A program made the translations under genes and the position numbers. Under the pieces are notes generated by a model. It did not search any database. It saw only the letters and a list, made by a program, of their open reading frames with translations, and was not told where the DNA came from. From NCBI GenBank assembly GCA_022838965.1, contig JALHDK010000116.1, positions 2,806 through 9,398 on the forward strand: 6,593 bases of DNA, given 5' to 3'. Below are positions 1 to 6,075 of this stretch, in pieces (within the stretch, counting starts at the first letter, position 1; each line of letters starts with the position of its first letter). The stretch is from Actinomycetales bacterium. GTDB taxonomy: Bacteria > Actinomycetota > Actinomycetes > Actinomycetales > Actinomycetaceae.

Positions 1-1117
1 TCTCCTTGTACTTCCAGTGGGCCGCCACGCCGTACTCCGCCCGGCGGTGCTGGTCGTGCGTGCGGATCTGGATCTCGACGGGACGCCCGCCCGGCCCCAG
101 CACCGTGGTGTGCAGTGACTGGTACATGTTGAACTTGGGCATGGCGATGTAGTCCTTGAACCGCCCGGGCAGCGGCCGCCACCGCGCGTGCATGATCCCG
201 AGCGCGCCGTAGCAGTCCCGGACGGTGTCCACCAGCACGCGCACACCCACGAGGTCATAGATGTCGTCGAAGTCCCGGCCCCGCATGATCATCTTCTGAT
301 AGATCGAGTAGTAGTGCTTGGGGCGCCCGGTGACGGTGCACCGGATCCCGGCCTCGGCGAGGTCCTTCTCGATCTGGGTCCTGATGGTCGCGAGATAGGT
401 TTCGCGTGCGGGGGCGCGCTCCGCCACCAGGTGCACGATCTCGTCGTACACCTTCGGGTAGAGGGTCTGGAACGAGATGTCCTCCAGCTCCCACTTGATC
501 GTGTTCATGCCGAGCCGGTGCGCGAGGGGGGCGTAGATCTCGAGCGTCTCCCGGGCCTTCCGGGCGGCGGACTCCCCGGAGACGTACTTCCAGGTGCGCG
601 CGTTGTGCAGGCGGTCGGCCAGCTTGATCACGAGGACCCGGATGTCGCGCGACATCGCGACGATCATCTTCCGCACGGTCTCCGCCTGGGCGGCGTCCCC
701 GTAGGTCACCTTGTCGAGCTTGGTGACTCCGTCGACCAGGTTCGCGATCTCGTCGCCGAACTCGGCGCGCAGCCGGGCCAGCGGATAGCCGGTGTCCTCC
801 ACCGTGTCGTGCAGCAGGGCCGCCGCGAGGGTGGGGGGCATCATCCCCAGCTCCGCCAGGATGGTCGCGACGGCGACGGGGTGGGTGATGTAGGGATCGC
901 CACTGCGGCGCGTCTGCCCGCTGTGCGCCTGCTCGGCGACCTCGTACGCCCGCAGGATCACGCTGATGTCGGCCCGCGGATGGTTCGCCCACAGCGCGGA
1001 CACGAGCGGCTCGATGGCGAGCGGCACCTGGTGTCCGCGCGTGCCGAAGCGCATCAACCGCGTCAGCATGCTGGGTGCAGGGGCGTCCACCTCCACCCGT
1101 ACCGGGTCGTCCGCCAT
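1..1117 (-). CDS. relA: Bifunctional (p)ppGpp synthetase/hydrolase, RelA/SpoT family (3' end cut by window edge)
   Basis: The long RSH enzyme makes (p)ppGpp from ATP and GDP/GTP and also hydrolyses it; it runs the stringent response in the cytoplasm. 372 codons are visible. Residues about 50-200 are the HD hydrolase domain: R56, H65, the HDTVED motif (H103, D104, E107, D108), D168 and N172 match the metal and substrate residues known from the family, so hydrolysis should be intact. Residues about 235-360 are the synthetase domain: [12 protein letters not shown] (264-275), YDLVGVR with D288, NMYQSLHT, and VEIQIRT with E348. The loop GRFKDYI (318-324) is the RxKD form found in bifunctional enzymes, not the ExDD form of synthetase-only RelA. 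TGS and ACT domains would lie beyond the left edge. The start is uncertain: ATG at 1117 ([10 protein letters not shown]) or an in-frame ATG at 1138, seven codons upstream; neither has a Shine-Dalgarno site. It lies 57 nt downstream of the apt stop. Confidence 0.97.
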   Translation of the reverse strand, partial: MADDPVRVEVDAPAPSMLTRLMRFGTRGHQVPLAIEPLVSALWANHPRADISVILRAYEVAEQAHSGQTRRSGDPYITHPVAVATILAELGMMPPTLAAALLHDTVEDTGYPLARLRAEFGDEIANLVDGVTKLDKVTYGDAAQAETVRKMIVAMSRDIRVLVIKLADRLHNARTWKYVSGESAARKARETLEIYAPLAHRLGMNTIKWELEDISFQTLYPKVYDEIVHLVAERAPARETYLATIRTQIEKDLAEAGIRCTVTGRPKHYYSIYQKMIMRGRDFDDIYDLVGVRVLVDTVRDCYGALGIMHARWRPLPGRFKDYIAMPKFNMYQSLHTTVLGPGGRPVEIQIRTHDQHRRAEYGVAAHWKYKE

Positions 1118-1123
1118 CTCACC

Positions 1124-1129
1124 ATGGTA
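1124..1129 (-). promoter_or_regulatory. Candidate -10 box (TACCAT) for a leaderless relA transcript
   Basis: TACCAT fits the actinobacterial -10 pattern TAnnnT and ends 6 nt before the relA ATG at 1117. That spacing would place the transcription start on the A of the ATG, giving a leaderless mRNA, and it would explain the lack of a ribosome binding site. No -35 match is visible about 17 nt upstream, and short boxes like this occur by chance, so this is a hypothesis. Confidence 0.3.
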
Positions 1130-1142
1130 CGACCGCATGCGC

Positions 1143-1166
1143 CCGCCGGCGTACGTCCGCCGGCGG
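1143..1166 (-). other. Perfect 9-bp GC-rich hairpin between apt and relA
   Basis: The arms CCGCCGGCG (1143-1151) and CGCCGGCGG (1158-1166) are exact inverted repeats around a 6-nt loop. No T-tract follows on the minus strand, so it is not a standard intrinsic terminator. It begins 8 nt after the apt stop codon and ends 4 nt before the upstream candidate relA ATG at 1138 (25 nt before the ATG at 1117). It could protect the apt mRNA end, slow read-through, or limit access to the upstream ATG. The role is inferred; the repeat itself is directly visible. Confidence 0.6.
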
Positions 1167-1174
1167 CGAGAATG

Positions 1175-1711
1175 TCAGTAGGCGAGCACGGACTCCACGA
1201 CGTACCCCTCGAGGCGGTCGCGCCCCTTCAGGTCGACGAGCTCCATCAGCATCGCCAGGCCGGCGACGACGCCGCCCGCCCGCTCCACGAGCTGCACCGA
1301 CGCCTTCGCCGTGCCGCCGGTGGCGAGAACGTCGTCGATGATGAGGACGCGCTGGCCCTCGTGGATCGTGTCCGGGCGCAGCTCCATGCGGGCCGTGCCG
1401 TACTCGAGGGCGTAGTCGACTCCGATGACCGGCCCGGGGAGCTTGCCCGCCTTCCGGACCGTGATCATGCCGACCCCCAGGTGCAGGGCGAGGGGCGCGG
1501 CAAGGATGAATCCCCGCGACTCCAGCCCGGCGACGGCGTCGACCTGCCCCTCGTAGTGGTCGGCGAGCGCGTCGATGAGCGCGCCGAAAGCGGGCCCGTT
1601 CGCCAGCAGGGGCGTGATGTCGCGGAAGAGGACGCCCGGGCTGGGGTAGTCGGGGATCTCCCTGATGTTGTTGCGGACGATGTCCGCGAGTTCGGTCAGT
1701 GGGTGAGTCAT
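1175..1711 (-). CDS. apt: Adenine phosphoribosyltransferase
   Basis: This cytoplasmic purine salvage enzyme joins adenine to PRPP, giving AMP and pyrophosphate. The 178 residues match the usual family length. The N-terminal signature REIPDYPSPGVLFRDITPLL (17-36) is typical of Apt; RKAGKLPG (86-93) is the flexible loop that closes over the active site; YALEYG (100-105) follows; and VLIIDDVLATGGTA (122-135), with its paired aspartates, is the PRPP-binding motif. The frame stays open far upstream into secF, so no stop bounds the start. The ATG at 1711 is chosen because it overlaps the secF stop as ATGA, because the protein then begins just before the conserved N-terminal helix, and because a weak AGGAAG site (1723-1728) lies 11 nt upstream. 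The overlap suggests translational coupling to secF. relA follows, as in many actinobacteria. Confidence 0.97.
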   Translation of the reverse strand: MTHPLTELADIVRNNIREIPDYPSPGVLFRDITPLLANGPAFGALIDALADHYEGQVDAVAGLESRGFILAAPLALHLGVGMITVRKAGKLPGPVIGVDYALEYGTARMELRPDTIHEGQRVLIIDDVLATGGTAKASVQLVERAGGVVAGLAMLMELVDLKGRDRLEGYVVESVLAY

Positions 1712-2805
1712 CGTTGATCTCGCTTCCTGCGTCTGGGCTGGGCGGCCTGTCCGAGGTGGCCCCCCGGAATCACGGTGGTGCCGAGGACCGTTGCCGCCAT
1801 CAGGTCGGAGGTCCCCTCGCCGCGCTCGGTCCGTTCCGCGCGGTTGCGCAGCACGCGGGCGGTGTGGTGGCGCACCTTCTCCTCCCGGCTCCGGAGGGCG
1901 ACGAGCAGCGGCGTGGCGATGAAGATGGACGAGTAGGTGGACACGATCATGCCGATGAACAGTGCGAGGGCGATGTCGCGCAGCGTGCCGGCCCCGAGGA
2001 GGATGGTGCCCACGAACAGGATGGACGCCACCGGGAGCACGCCGACCACGGAGGTGTTGATCGACCGCACGAGTGTCTGGTTGACCGCCAGGTTGGCCGC
2101 CTCGGCGTAGGTGACGCGGTCCTGGTCGAAGATCCGGGCACTGTTCTCGCGCACCTTGTCGAAGACGACCACGGTGTCGTAGAGGGAGTACCCGAGGATC
2201 GTCAGGAAGCCGATGACCGACGCCGGCGTGACCTCGAACCCGATCAGCGCGTACAGGCCCACGGTGATGAACAGGTCGTGGATCAGGGCGATCACCGCGG
2301 ATGCGGACATCTTCCAGGTGCGGAAGTACGCTGCCATGACCACGGACACCAGCACGAGGAAGATCACGAGGCCCTGCAGTGCCTTGGTGGTGACGTCCCG
2401 GCCCCAGCTCGGCCCGATGAGCGTGGACGTCACGGCGGTCACGTCGATGCCGTAGGCGGTGGCGAGCTCCGAGCGCACGGCGGCGATCTGCTCGGGCGGC
2501 ATCTCGGTGGTCTGGATCCGCAGGGAGCTGGCGCCGACGGTCGTGATGCGCGGGGGCTCGGAGATCCCCTGCGCGGCGAGAACCGCCCGCGCCGGGTCCC
2601 CCGAGGTGTTGCTGACGTTCGAGAGGGTGAACTCGGAGCCGCCCCGGAACTCGACACCGGGGTTGATCCCCTTGAACCCGAGAATGAGCAGGGAGAGGAG
2701 GACGCCGACGGCGGCGATGGAGAGCCAGAGCCTGCTCCGGCCGACGACGGAGACGGACCGTGCGCCCGTGTAGAGGTCGTTCCCCAGCCTGGTGAAACTG
2801 GGCAT
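1708..2805 (-). CDS. secF: Protein translocase subunit SecF
   Basis: SecF pairs with SecD to form an RND-like membrane complex that uses the proton gradient to help pull preproteins through SecYEG. The 365 residues show the family layout: a first membrane helix at about 27-44, the FKGINPGVEFRGGSEF signature (44-59) that opens the outer domain, a short outer domain to about 140, then five more hydrophobic segments at about 142-161, 168-189, 193-215, 253-273 and 277-304. SLYDTVVVFDKVREN (207-221) is the conserved transmembrane-4 motif with the acidic residue linked to proton use in SecDF. The tail after 305 is cytoplasmic, charged, and ends in the basic run RRRKRDQR. The ATG shares one base with the secD stop (TGATG), and the stop overlaps the apt start (ATGA). 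I see no frameshift or missing motif. Confidence 0.97.
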   Translation of the reverse strand: MPSFTRLGNDLYTGARSVSVVGRSRLWLSIAAVGVLLSLLILGFKGINPGVEFRGGSEFTLSNVSNTSGDPARAVLAAQGISEPPRITTVGASSLRIQTTEMPPEQIAAVRSELATAYGIDVTAVTSTLIGPSWGRDVTTKALQGLVIFLVLVSVVMAAYFRTWKMSASAVIALIHDLFITVGLYALIGFEVTPASVIGFLTILGYSLYDTVVVFDKVRENSARIFDQDRVTYAEAANLAVNQTLVRSINTSVVGVLPVASILFVGTILLGAGTLRDIALALFIGMIVSTYSSIFIATPLLVALRSREEKVRHHTARVLRNRAERTERGEGTSDLMAATVLGTTVIPGGHLGQAAQPRRRKRDQR

Positions 2806-4637
2806 CAGTCGTCCCCTCCCGTGGTCGCGGCGGCCTTCTCCCGTTCGGCGGCCTTCGCCCGTTCCGCGGCCTCGGCCGCCCGCCGCTCGGCGATGGTGAG
2901 CCCGCTCCGCGCGGGCTCACGGCCACCCGACGGCGCGGGTGGCCGCCGGCTGAAGGAGCCGCGTCCGCAGTAGGTCGCCTGGGTGGCGCCGAGGTGCTCG
3001 GGGTCGAGGCCCGACCACCGCCGGCCCTCGCCGAAGAAGCGGGTGCGGGTCAGCAGCTGCATCACCGGGTGGGTGAACGCCATGACCACCAGCAGGTCCA
3101 CCACGGTCGTGAGCCCGAGCGTGAAGGCGAAGCCCCGGACCCCGCCGACCGCCAGGAAGTAGAGCACGAACGCGGCGAGGAAGTTCACCGCGTCGGACAC
3201 GATGATGGTGCGGCGGGCGCGCAGCCATCCGAACTCGACCGCGTCCGTGAGCGCCCGGCCCTCGCGCACCTCGTCGCGGATGCGCTCGAAGTAGACGATG
3301 AACGAGTCGGCGGTGATGCCGATCGCCACGATGAGGCCGGCCACACCGGCAAGCGAGAGGCGGTAGCCCGTGGTCCACCCCAGGAGGGTGATCATCAGGT
3401 AGGTGATCAGGGCCGCAACCGTGAGGCTCGCCGCGGTGACCAGCGCCAGCGCGTGGTACTGGAACATCATGTAGATCAGCACGAGGCCGAGGCCGATGAG
3501 CCCGGCCAGGATGCCCCGCTGGAGCTGCTCCAGACCGAGCGTCGCGGAGATCTGCTCCTCGCTCTGCACCTCGAAGTTCAGCGGGAGTGACCCGAAGTTG
3601 AGCTGGTTCGCGAGGGTCGCCGCCGACTCGCGGGTGAAGCTCCCGGAGATCATCGCCTCGCCGTTGAGGATGGGCGAGTTCACCACGGGCGCCGAGACGA
3701 CGAGCCCGTCGAGCACGATCGCGAACTGGTTCTGGGGGGACGGGAGGGAGACCAGCCGCTGGGTCGCCTGCCCGAACGCGTCGCGACCGATGCTGTCGAA
3801 GCTGAGTGTGACGATCCAGTTGTTGGTCGTCATCCCGGTGGACGTCGTCTCCAGACCCGAGGCCGCCGTCGTCACCTGCGTGCCCTCGACGTCGGAGGGC
3901 CCGAGCACGTACTTCGCCGTGCCGTCGATCGCACAGGCGACGACGGCGACGTCCGCGGGGTGGATATCCCCGCCCGCCAGGTTCGCGGGGTCGGTGCAGT
4001 CGAGCACGTAGAAGTCGAACGCGAGCTGTTCGGTGAACCACAGCGTCGAGGAGTTGTCCGGCGGGACGGAGGAGGGCTCCGGGCTGAGCGTGCCGTCGGC
4101 ATTGGCATCCGCCGCCGTGAAGGCCGCCGCCTCGATCTCCTCCCGCGTGGGCGGCGGCGTCGGCTCCGCCGAGGGGTCGCTGATGGTGGGGTCGTCCTGG
4201 GCGGCGCCGGCGGCCGGATCCGTGAGCGCCGCGGGATCGATGGGCGTGGGCGCTCCGATGAAGATCACCGGCCGGAATCGCAGCTGCGCGGACTGCCGGA
4301 CGAGGTCCAGGGTGGCCTGGTCGGGCTGGCCGGGCAGGGCGACCACGATGTTCTGCTGGCCCTGTCGCGTGATCTCCGCCTCGGCGACACCGGACGCGTC
4401 CACCCGCTGGCGGATGATCTCGATGGCCTGCGCGATGTCCTCCTCGGACACCTCGGAGCCGTCGACGGTGCGCGGCGTGAGGATGAGCTGGGTGCCGCCC
4501 TCGAGGTCGAGGGCGAGCTTCGGGGTCAGGCTCGCGTCAGAGGCGCGGTTGCCGACCACGAGGGTGACGATGAGGACGAGGACCAGGACAAGCAGCCCCA
4601 GCAGGGGGCGCCCGGGTCGGATGCGCGGCGCGGCCAC
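2805..4637 (-). CDS. secD: Protein translocase subunit SecD
   Basis: SecD is the larger partner of SecF in the proton-driven complex that assists Sec-dependent export. The 610 residues show a short N-terminus, membrane helix 1 (about 11-29), the LALDLEGGTQLIL signature (41-53), a large outer domain (about 30-370), then five membrane segments at about 373-393, 396-418, 425-446, 481-500 and 503-525. VAIGITADSFIVYFERIRDE (437-456) is the transmembrane-4 motif with the conserved aspartate. The outer domain carries a Pro/Ala/Asp-rich insert at about 128-195, probably flexible, containing an EF-hand-like loop, and cysteines C214 and C235. After residue 530 comes a long cytoplasmic tail ending in an Ala/Glu/Arg/Lys-rich helix. 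The GTG at 4637 is chosen because the membrane helix follows at once and no other start lies between it and the yajC stop; no Shine-Dalgarno is visible, so expression may depend on coupling to yajC, 18 nt upstream. Confidence 0.97.
   Translation of the reverse strand: MAAPRIRPGRPLLGLLVLVLVLIVTLVVGNRASDASLTPKLALDLEGGTQLILTPRTVDGSEVSEEDIAQAIEIIRQRVDASGVAEAEITRQGQQNIVVALPGQPDQATLDLVRQSAQLRFRPVIFIGAPTPIDPAALTDPAAGAAQDDPTISDPSAEPTPPPTREEIEAAAFTAADANADGTLSPEPSSVPPDNSSTLWFTEQLAFDFYVLDCTDPANLAGGDIHPADVAVVACAIDGTAKYVLGPSDVEGTQVTTAASGLETTSTGMTTNNWIVTLSFDSIGRDAFGQATQRLVSLPSPQNQFAIVLDGLVVSAPVVNSPILNGEAMISGSFTRESAATLANQLNFGSLPLNFEVQSEEQISATLGLEQLQRGILAGLIGLGLVLIYMMFQYHALALVTAASLTVAALITYLMITLLGWTTGYRLSLAGVAGLIVAIGITADSFIVYFERIRDEVREGRALTDAVEFGWLRARRTIIVSDAVNFLAAFVLYFLAVGGVRGFAFTLGLTTVVDLLVVMAFTHPVMQLLTRTRFFGEGRRWSGLDPEHLGATQATYCGRGSFSRRPPAPSGGREPARSGLTIAERRAAEAAERAKAAEREKAAATTGGDD
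2813..2819 (-). promoter_or_regulatory. Ribosome binding site of secF
   Basis: GGAGGGG on the minus strand lies 7 nt before the secF ATG at 2805, inside the last codons of secD. It is a strong Shine-Dalgarno match and fixes the secF start. Since it lies within coding sequence, ribosomes finishing secD would pass over it, which fits coupled synthesis of the two subunits. Confidence 0.8.
2830..2883 (-). repeat. 18-bp tandem repeat (about three units) in the secD tail
   Basis: Units 2830-2847 and 2848-2865 match at 16 of 18 bases; 2866-2883 is a more diverged third copy that keeps its first seven bases. The unit is a multiple of three and encodes a 6-residue Ala/Glu/Arg/Lys repeat (AERAKA, AEREKA) in the cytoplasmic tail of SecD, predicted to be a charged helix. 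Length variation between strains by slippage is possible and would not break the frame. Confidence 0.7.
4074..4109 (-). other. EF-hand-like loop in the SecD outer domain
   Basis: SecD residues 177-188 read DANADGTLSPEP. This matches the EF-hand calcium loop at positions 1 (D), 3 (N), 5 (D), 6 (G), 8 (L) and 9 (S), but position 12, normally Glu or Asp, is Pro, with a Glu at position 11. The stretch before it, about residues 164-176, is likely helical. It sits inside a Pro-rich insert on the extracytoplasmic side. Calcium binding is conceivable but weakened or lost; it could also be a chance match in an acidic linker. Confidence 0.4.
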
Positions 4638-4655
4638 GGACGTGGTGTCCGGACG

Positions 4656-4991
4656 CTACTCGTCGCGGGCGCCGGGCTGGGCGGGGCGACCCGGCTCTCC
4701 GCCGGCCGTCTGCTCATCGTCCACGTGCACCGCGAGCGGGGGCTCCCCGAGTCCGGCGATGGAGTTCTGGTGCCAGACCGTCTCGACGCCGGAGGGGCTC
4801 TCGAGCGTGACGGCCTCGCCGTCCACGTCCACGACGCGGCCGTAGAACCCGGAGTGGGTGCGCACCATGTTGCCCACCTGCACAGCGGCGAGGCGCAGCC
4901 GCTGCGCCTCCTGGGACTTCTTCTTGCCGTACCAGTTCATCAGCAGGAACAGGATCAGCATGAAGATCAGCATCAGCAGGAAGGGGTCCAC
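4656..4991 (-). CDS. yajC: Preprotein translocase subunit YajC
   Basis: YajC is a small single-pass membrane protein that associates with SecDF. The 111 residues start with a hydrophobic helix (about 3-20, rich in Leu, Ile and Met), followed by the basic GKKK stop-transfer and a cytoplasmic domain. VQVGNMVRTHSGFYGRVVDV (37-56), followed by VTLESPSGV, matches the conserved beta-rich YajC core. The tail after about residue 85 is acidic and Pro/Gly-rich and looks disordered. The start is GTG at 4991, fixed by a strong GGAGGAG site 6 nt upstream and by the helix beginning at once. It follows ruvB after a 64-nt gap that holds a candidate promoter and precedes secD by 18 nt in the same frame, so only one TAG codon separates the two proteins. 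Confidence 0.95.
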   Translation of the reverse strand: MDPFLLMLIFMLILFLLMNWYGKKKSQEAQRLRLAAVQVGNMVRTHSGFYGRVVDVDGEAVTLESPSGVETVWHQNSIAGLGEPPLAVHVDDEQTAGGEPGRPAQPGARDE

Positions 4992-4997
4992 GGTTCA

Positions 4998-5004
4998 CTC
5001 CTCC
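4998..5004 (-). promoter_or_regulatory. Ribosome binding site of yajC
   Basis: GGAGGAG on the minus strand lies 6 nt before the yajC GTG. It is the best Shine-Dalgarno match among the starts in this window and decides the yajC start. Confidence 0.85.
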
Positions 5005-5023
5005 GGGGTTCGAGTCCTCGGCC

Positions 5024-5029
5024 ATTCTA
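5024..5029 (-). promoter_or_regulatory. Candidate -10 box (TAGAAT) upstream of yajC
   Basis: TAGAAT differs from TATAAT at one base and lies in the 64-bp ruvB-yajC gap, in otherwise very GC-rich DNA. Transcription would start near 5017, giving a leader of about 26 nt that contains the GGAGGAG site. No clear -35 box is visible at the expected distance. If real, it lets yajC-secD-secF-apt be expressed separately from ruvAB. Confidence 0.4.
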
Positions 5030-5055
5030 GGCGATCGTCACACGGCCGCCGCACC

Positions 5056-6075
5056 TCACGCGAACAGGAGCCCGTCGGCCGGGGGCCGCATGCCCACGTG
5101 CGCGAACCCCGCAGCCGTGGCCACACGGCCGCGGGGCGTCCTGCTCATGAGCCCCTCGCGCACGAGGAACGGCTCCACCACCGTCTCCACCGTCTCCGGC
5201 TCCTCGCTCACCGAGGCCGCGAGCGTCCCCAGGCCCACCGGGCCGCCGGAGAACCGCCGGCAGAGCGCCACCAGGACGGCCTGGTCGAGCCGATCGAGGC
5301 CGCGGCGGTCGACGTCGAAGAGCTCCAGCGCCCCCCGCGCGGCCGCGAGGTCCAGGGAACCGTCCCCCCGCACCTCGGCCCAGTCCTGCACCCGGCGCAG
5401 CAGCCGGTTCGCGATGCGCGGGGTGCCACGCGACCGCGAGGCGAGCTCGGCCGCCGCGTCCGCGTCCAGCCGCGCTCCCAGGAGCGACGCCGAGCGCCGG
5501 AGCACCTGCTCCAGTTCGGCGTCCGAGTAGAACTCGAGGTGGCCGGTGAGCCCGAAGCGGTCGCGCAGGGGCGCGGGCAGCAGCCCCACCCGCGTCGTCG
5601 CACCCACCACGGTGAAGCGCGGCAGGGTCAGCGGGATGGACGTCGCGCCCGGGCCCTTCCCGACCACGACGTCCACCCGGAAGTCCTCCATCGCGAGGTA
5701 GAGCATCTCCTCGGCGGCGCGGGCGAGGCGGTGGATCTCGTCGATGAACAGCACGTCGCCCTCCTGGAGGGAGGACATGATCGCGGCGAGGTCCCCGGCG
5801 TGCTGGATCGCGGGCCCGGAGGTGAGGCGCAGGGATCCGGAGGTCTCGGCCGCGATGATCATGGCGAGCGTGGTCTTGCCGAGGCCGGGTGGCCCGGAGA
5901 GGAGCACGTGGTCGGGTGCCTGGCCGCGGCCGGCGGCGGCCTGCAGCACCAGGGCGAGCTGGGCGCGCAGCTTCTCCTGGCCGATGAACTCGGCGAGCAC
6001 CCGCGGCCTCAGGGCGGCCTCGGCGGCGCGCTCCACCTCGTGCGCCACGGGATCGACGATCCGGTTCTCAGCCAC
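5056..6075 (-). CDS. ruvB: Holliday junction branch migration ATPase RuvB
   Basis: RuvB is the AAA+ motor that, as hexamers bound to RuvA, drives branch migration of Holliday junctions in recombination and repair. The 339 residues are the usual length. Seen in order: [19 protein letters not shown] (22-40), Walker [10 protein letters not shown] (61-69, K67), Walker [10 protein letters not shown] (109-117, D112/E113), the sensor 1 region [20 protein letters not shown] (156-175) with the arginine-finger motif LRDRFG, the sensor 2 region [12 protein letters not shown] (217-228), and the C-terminal winged helix ending in [10 protein letters not shown] (308-317). All catalytic motifs are intact. 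The start is GTG at 6075 (VAENRI...), overlapping the ruvA stop by 8 nt; the Shine-Dalgarno is weak (GGGG, 7 nt upstream), which fits coupling to ruvA. Confidence 0.97.
   Translation of the reverse strand: MAENRIVDPVAHEVERAAEAALRPRVLAEFIGQEKLRAQLALVLQAAAGRGQAPDHVLLSGPPGLGKTTLAMIIAAETSGSLRLTSGPAIQHAGDLAAIMSSLQEGDVLFIDEIHRLARAAEEMLYLAMEDFRVDVVVGKGPGATSIPLTLPRFTVVGATTRVGLLPAPLRDRFGLTGHLEFYSDAELEQVLRRSASLLGARLDADAAAELASRSRGTPRIANRLLRRVQDWAEVRGDGSLDLAAARGALELFDVDRRGLDRLDQAVLVALCRRFSGGPVGLGTLAASVSEEPETVETVVEPFLVREGLMSRTPRGRVATAAGFAHVGMRPPADGLLFA

Noticed and set aside
255..992. A 245-codon minus-strand frame inside relA
   Set aside because: It is a shifted frame of relA. The true frame runs unbroken from 1117 to the left edge with all RSH motifs, so there is no frameshift.
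188..1717. Open frame of 509 codons on the plus strand
   Set aside because: It is antisense to apt and relA, which have clear family motifs. GC-rich DNA leaves long antisense frames open; the translation is rich in His, Arg, Asp and Gly with no recognisable domain.
1175..2926. A 583-codon minus-strand frame that could look like an N-terminal extension or fusion of Apt
   Set aside because: Only the last 178 codons are Apt. The upstream part is the wrong frame of secF and has no domain; the ATGA overlap gives the natural start.
1699..2973. Open frame of 424 codons on the plus strand
   Set aside because: It is antisense to secF and the end of secD, with low-complexity composition (His/Asp/Gly/Arg) and no domain.
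3960..5030. Open frame of 356 codons on the plus strand
   Set aside because: It is antisense to secD and yajC and shows no motif or sensible composition.
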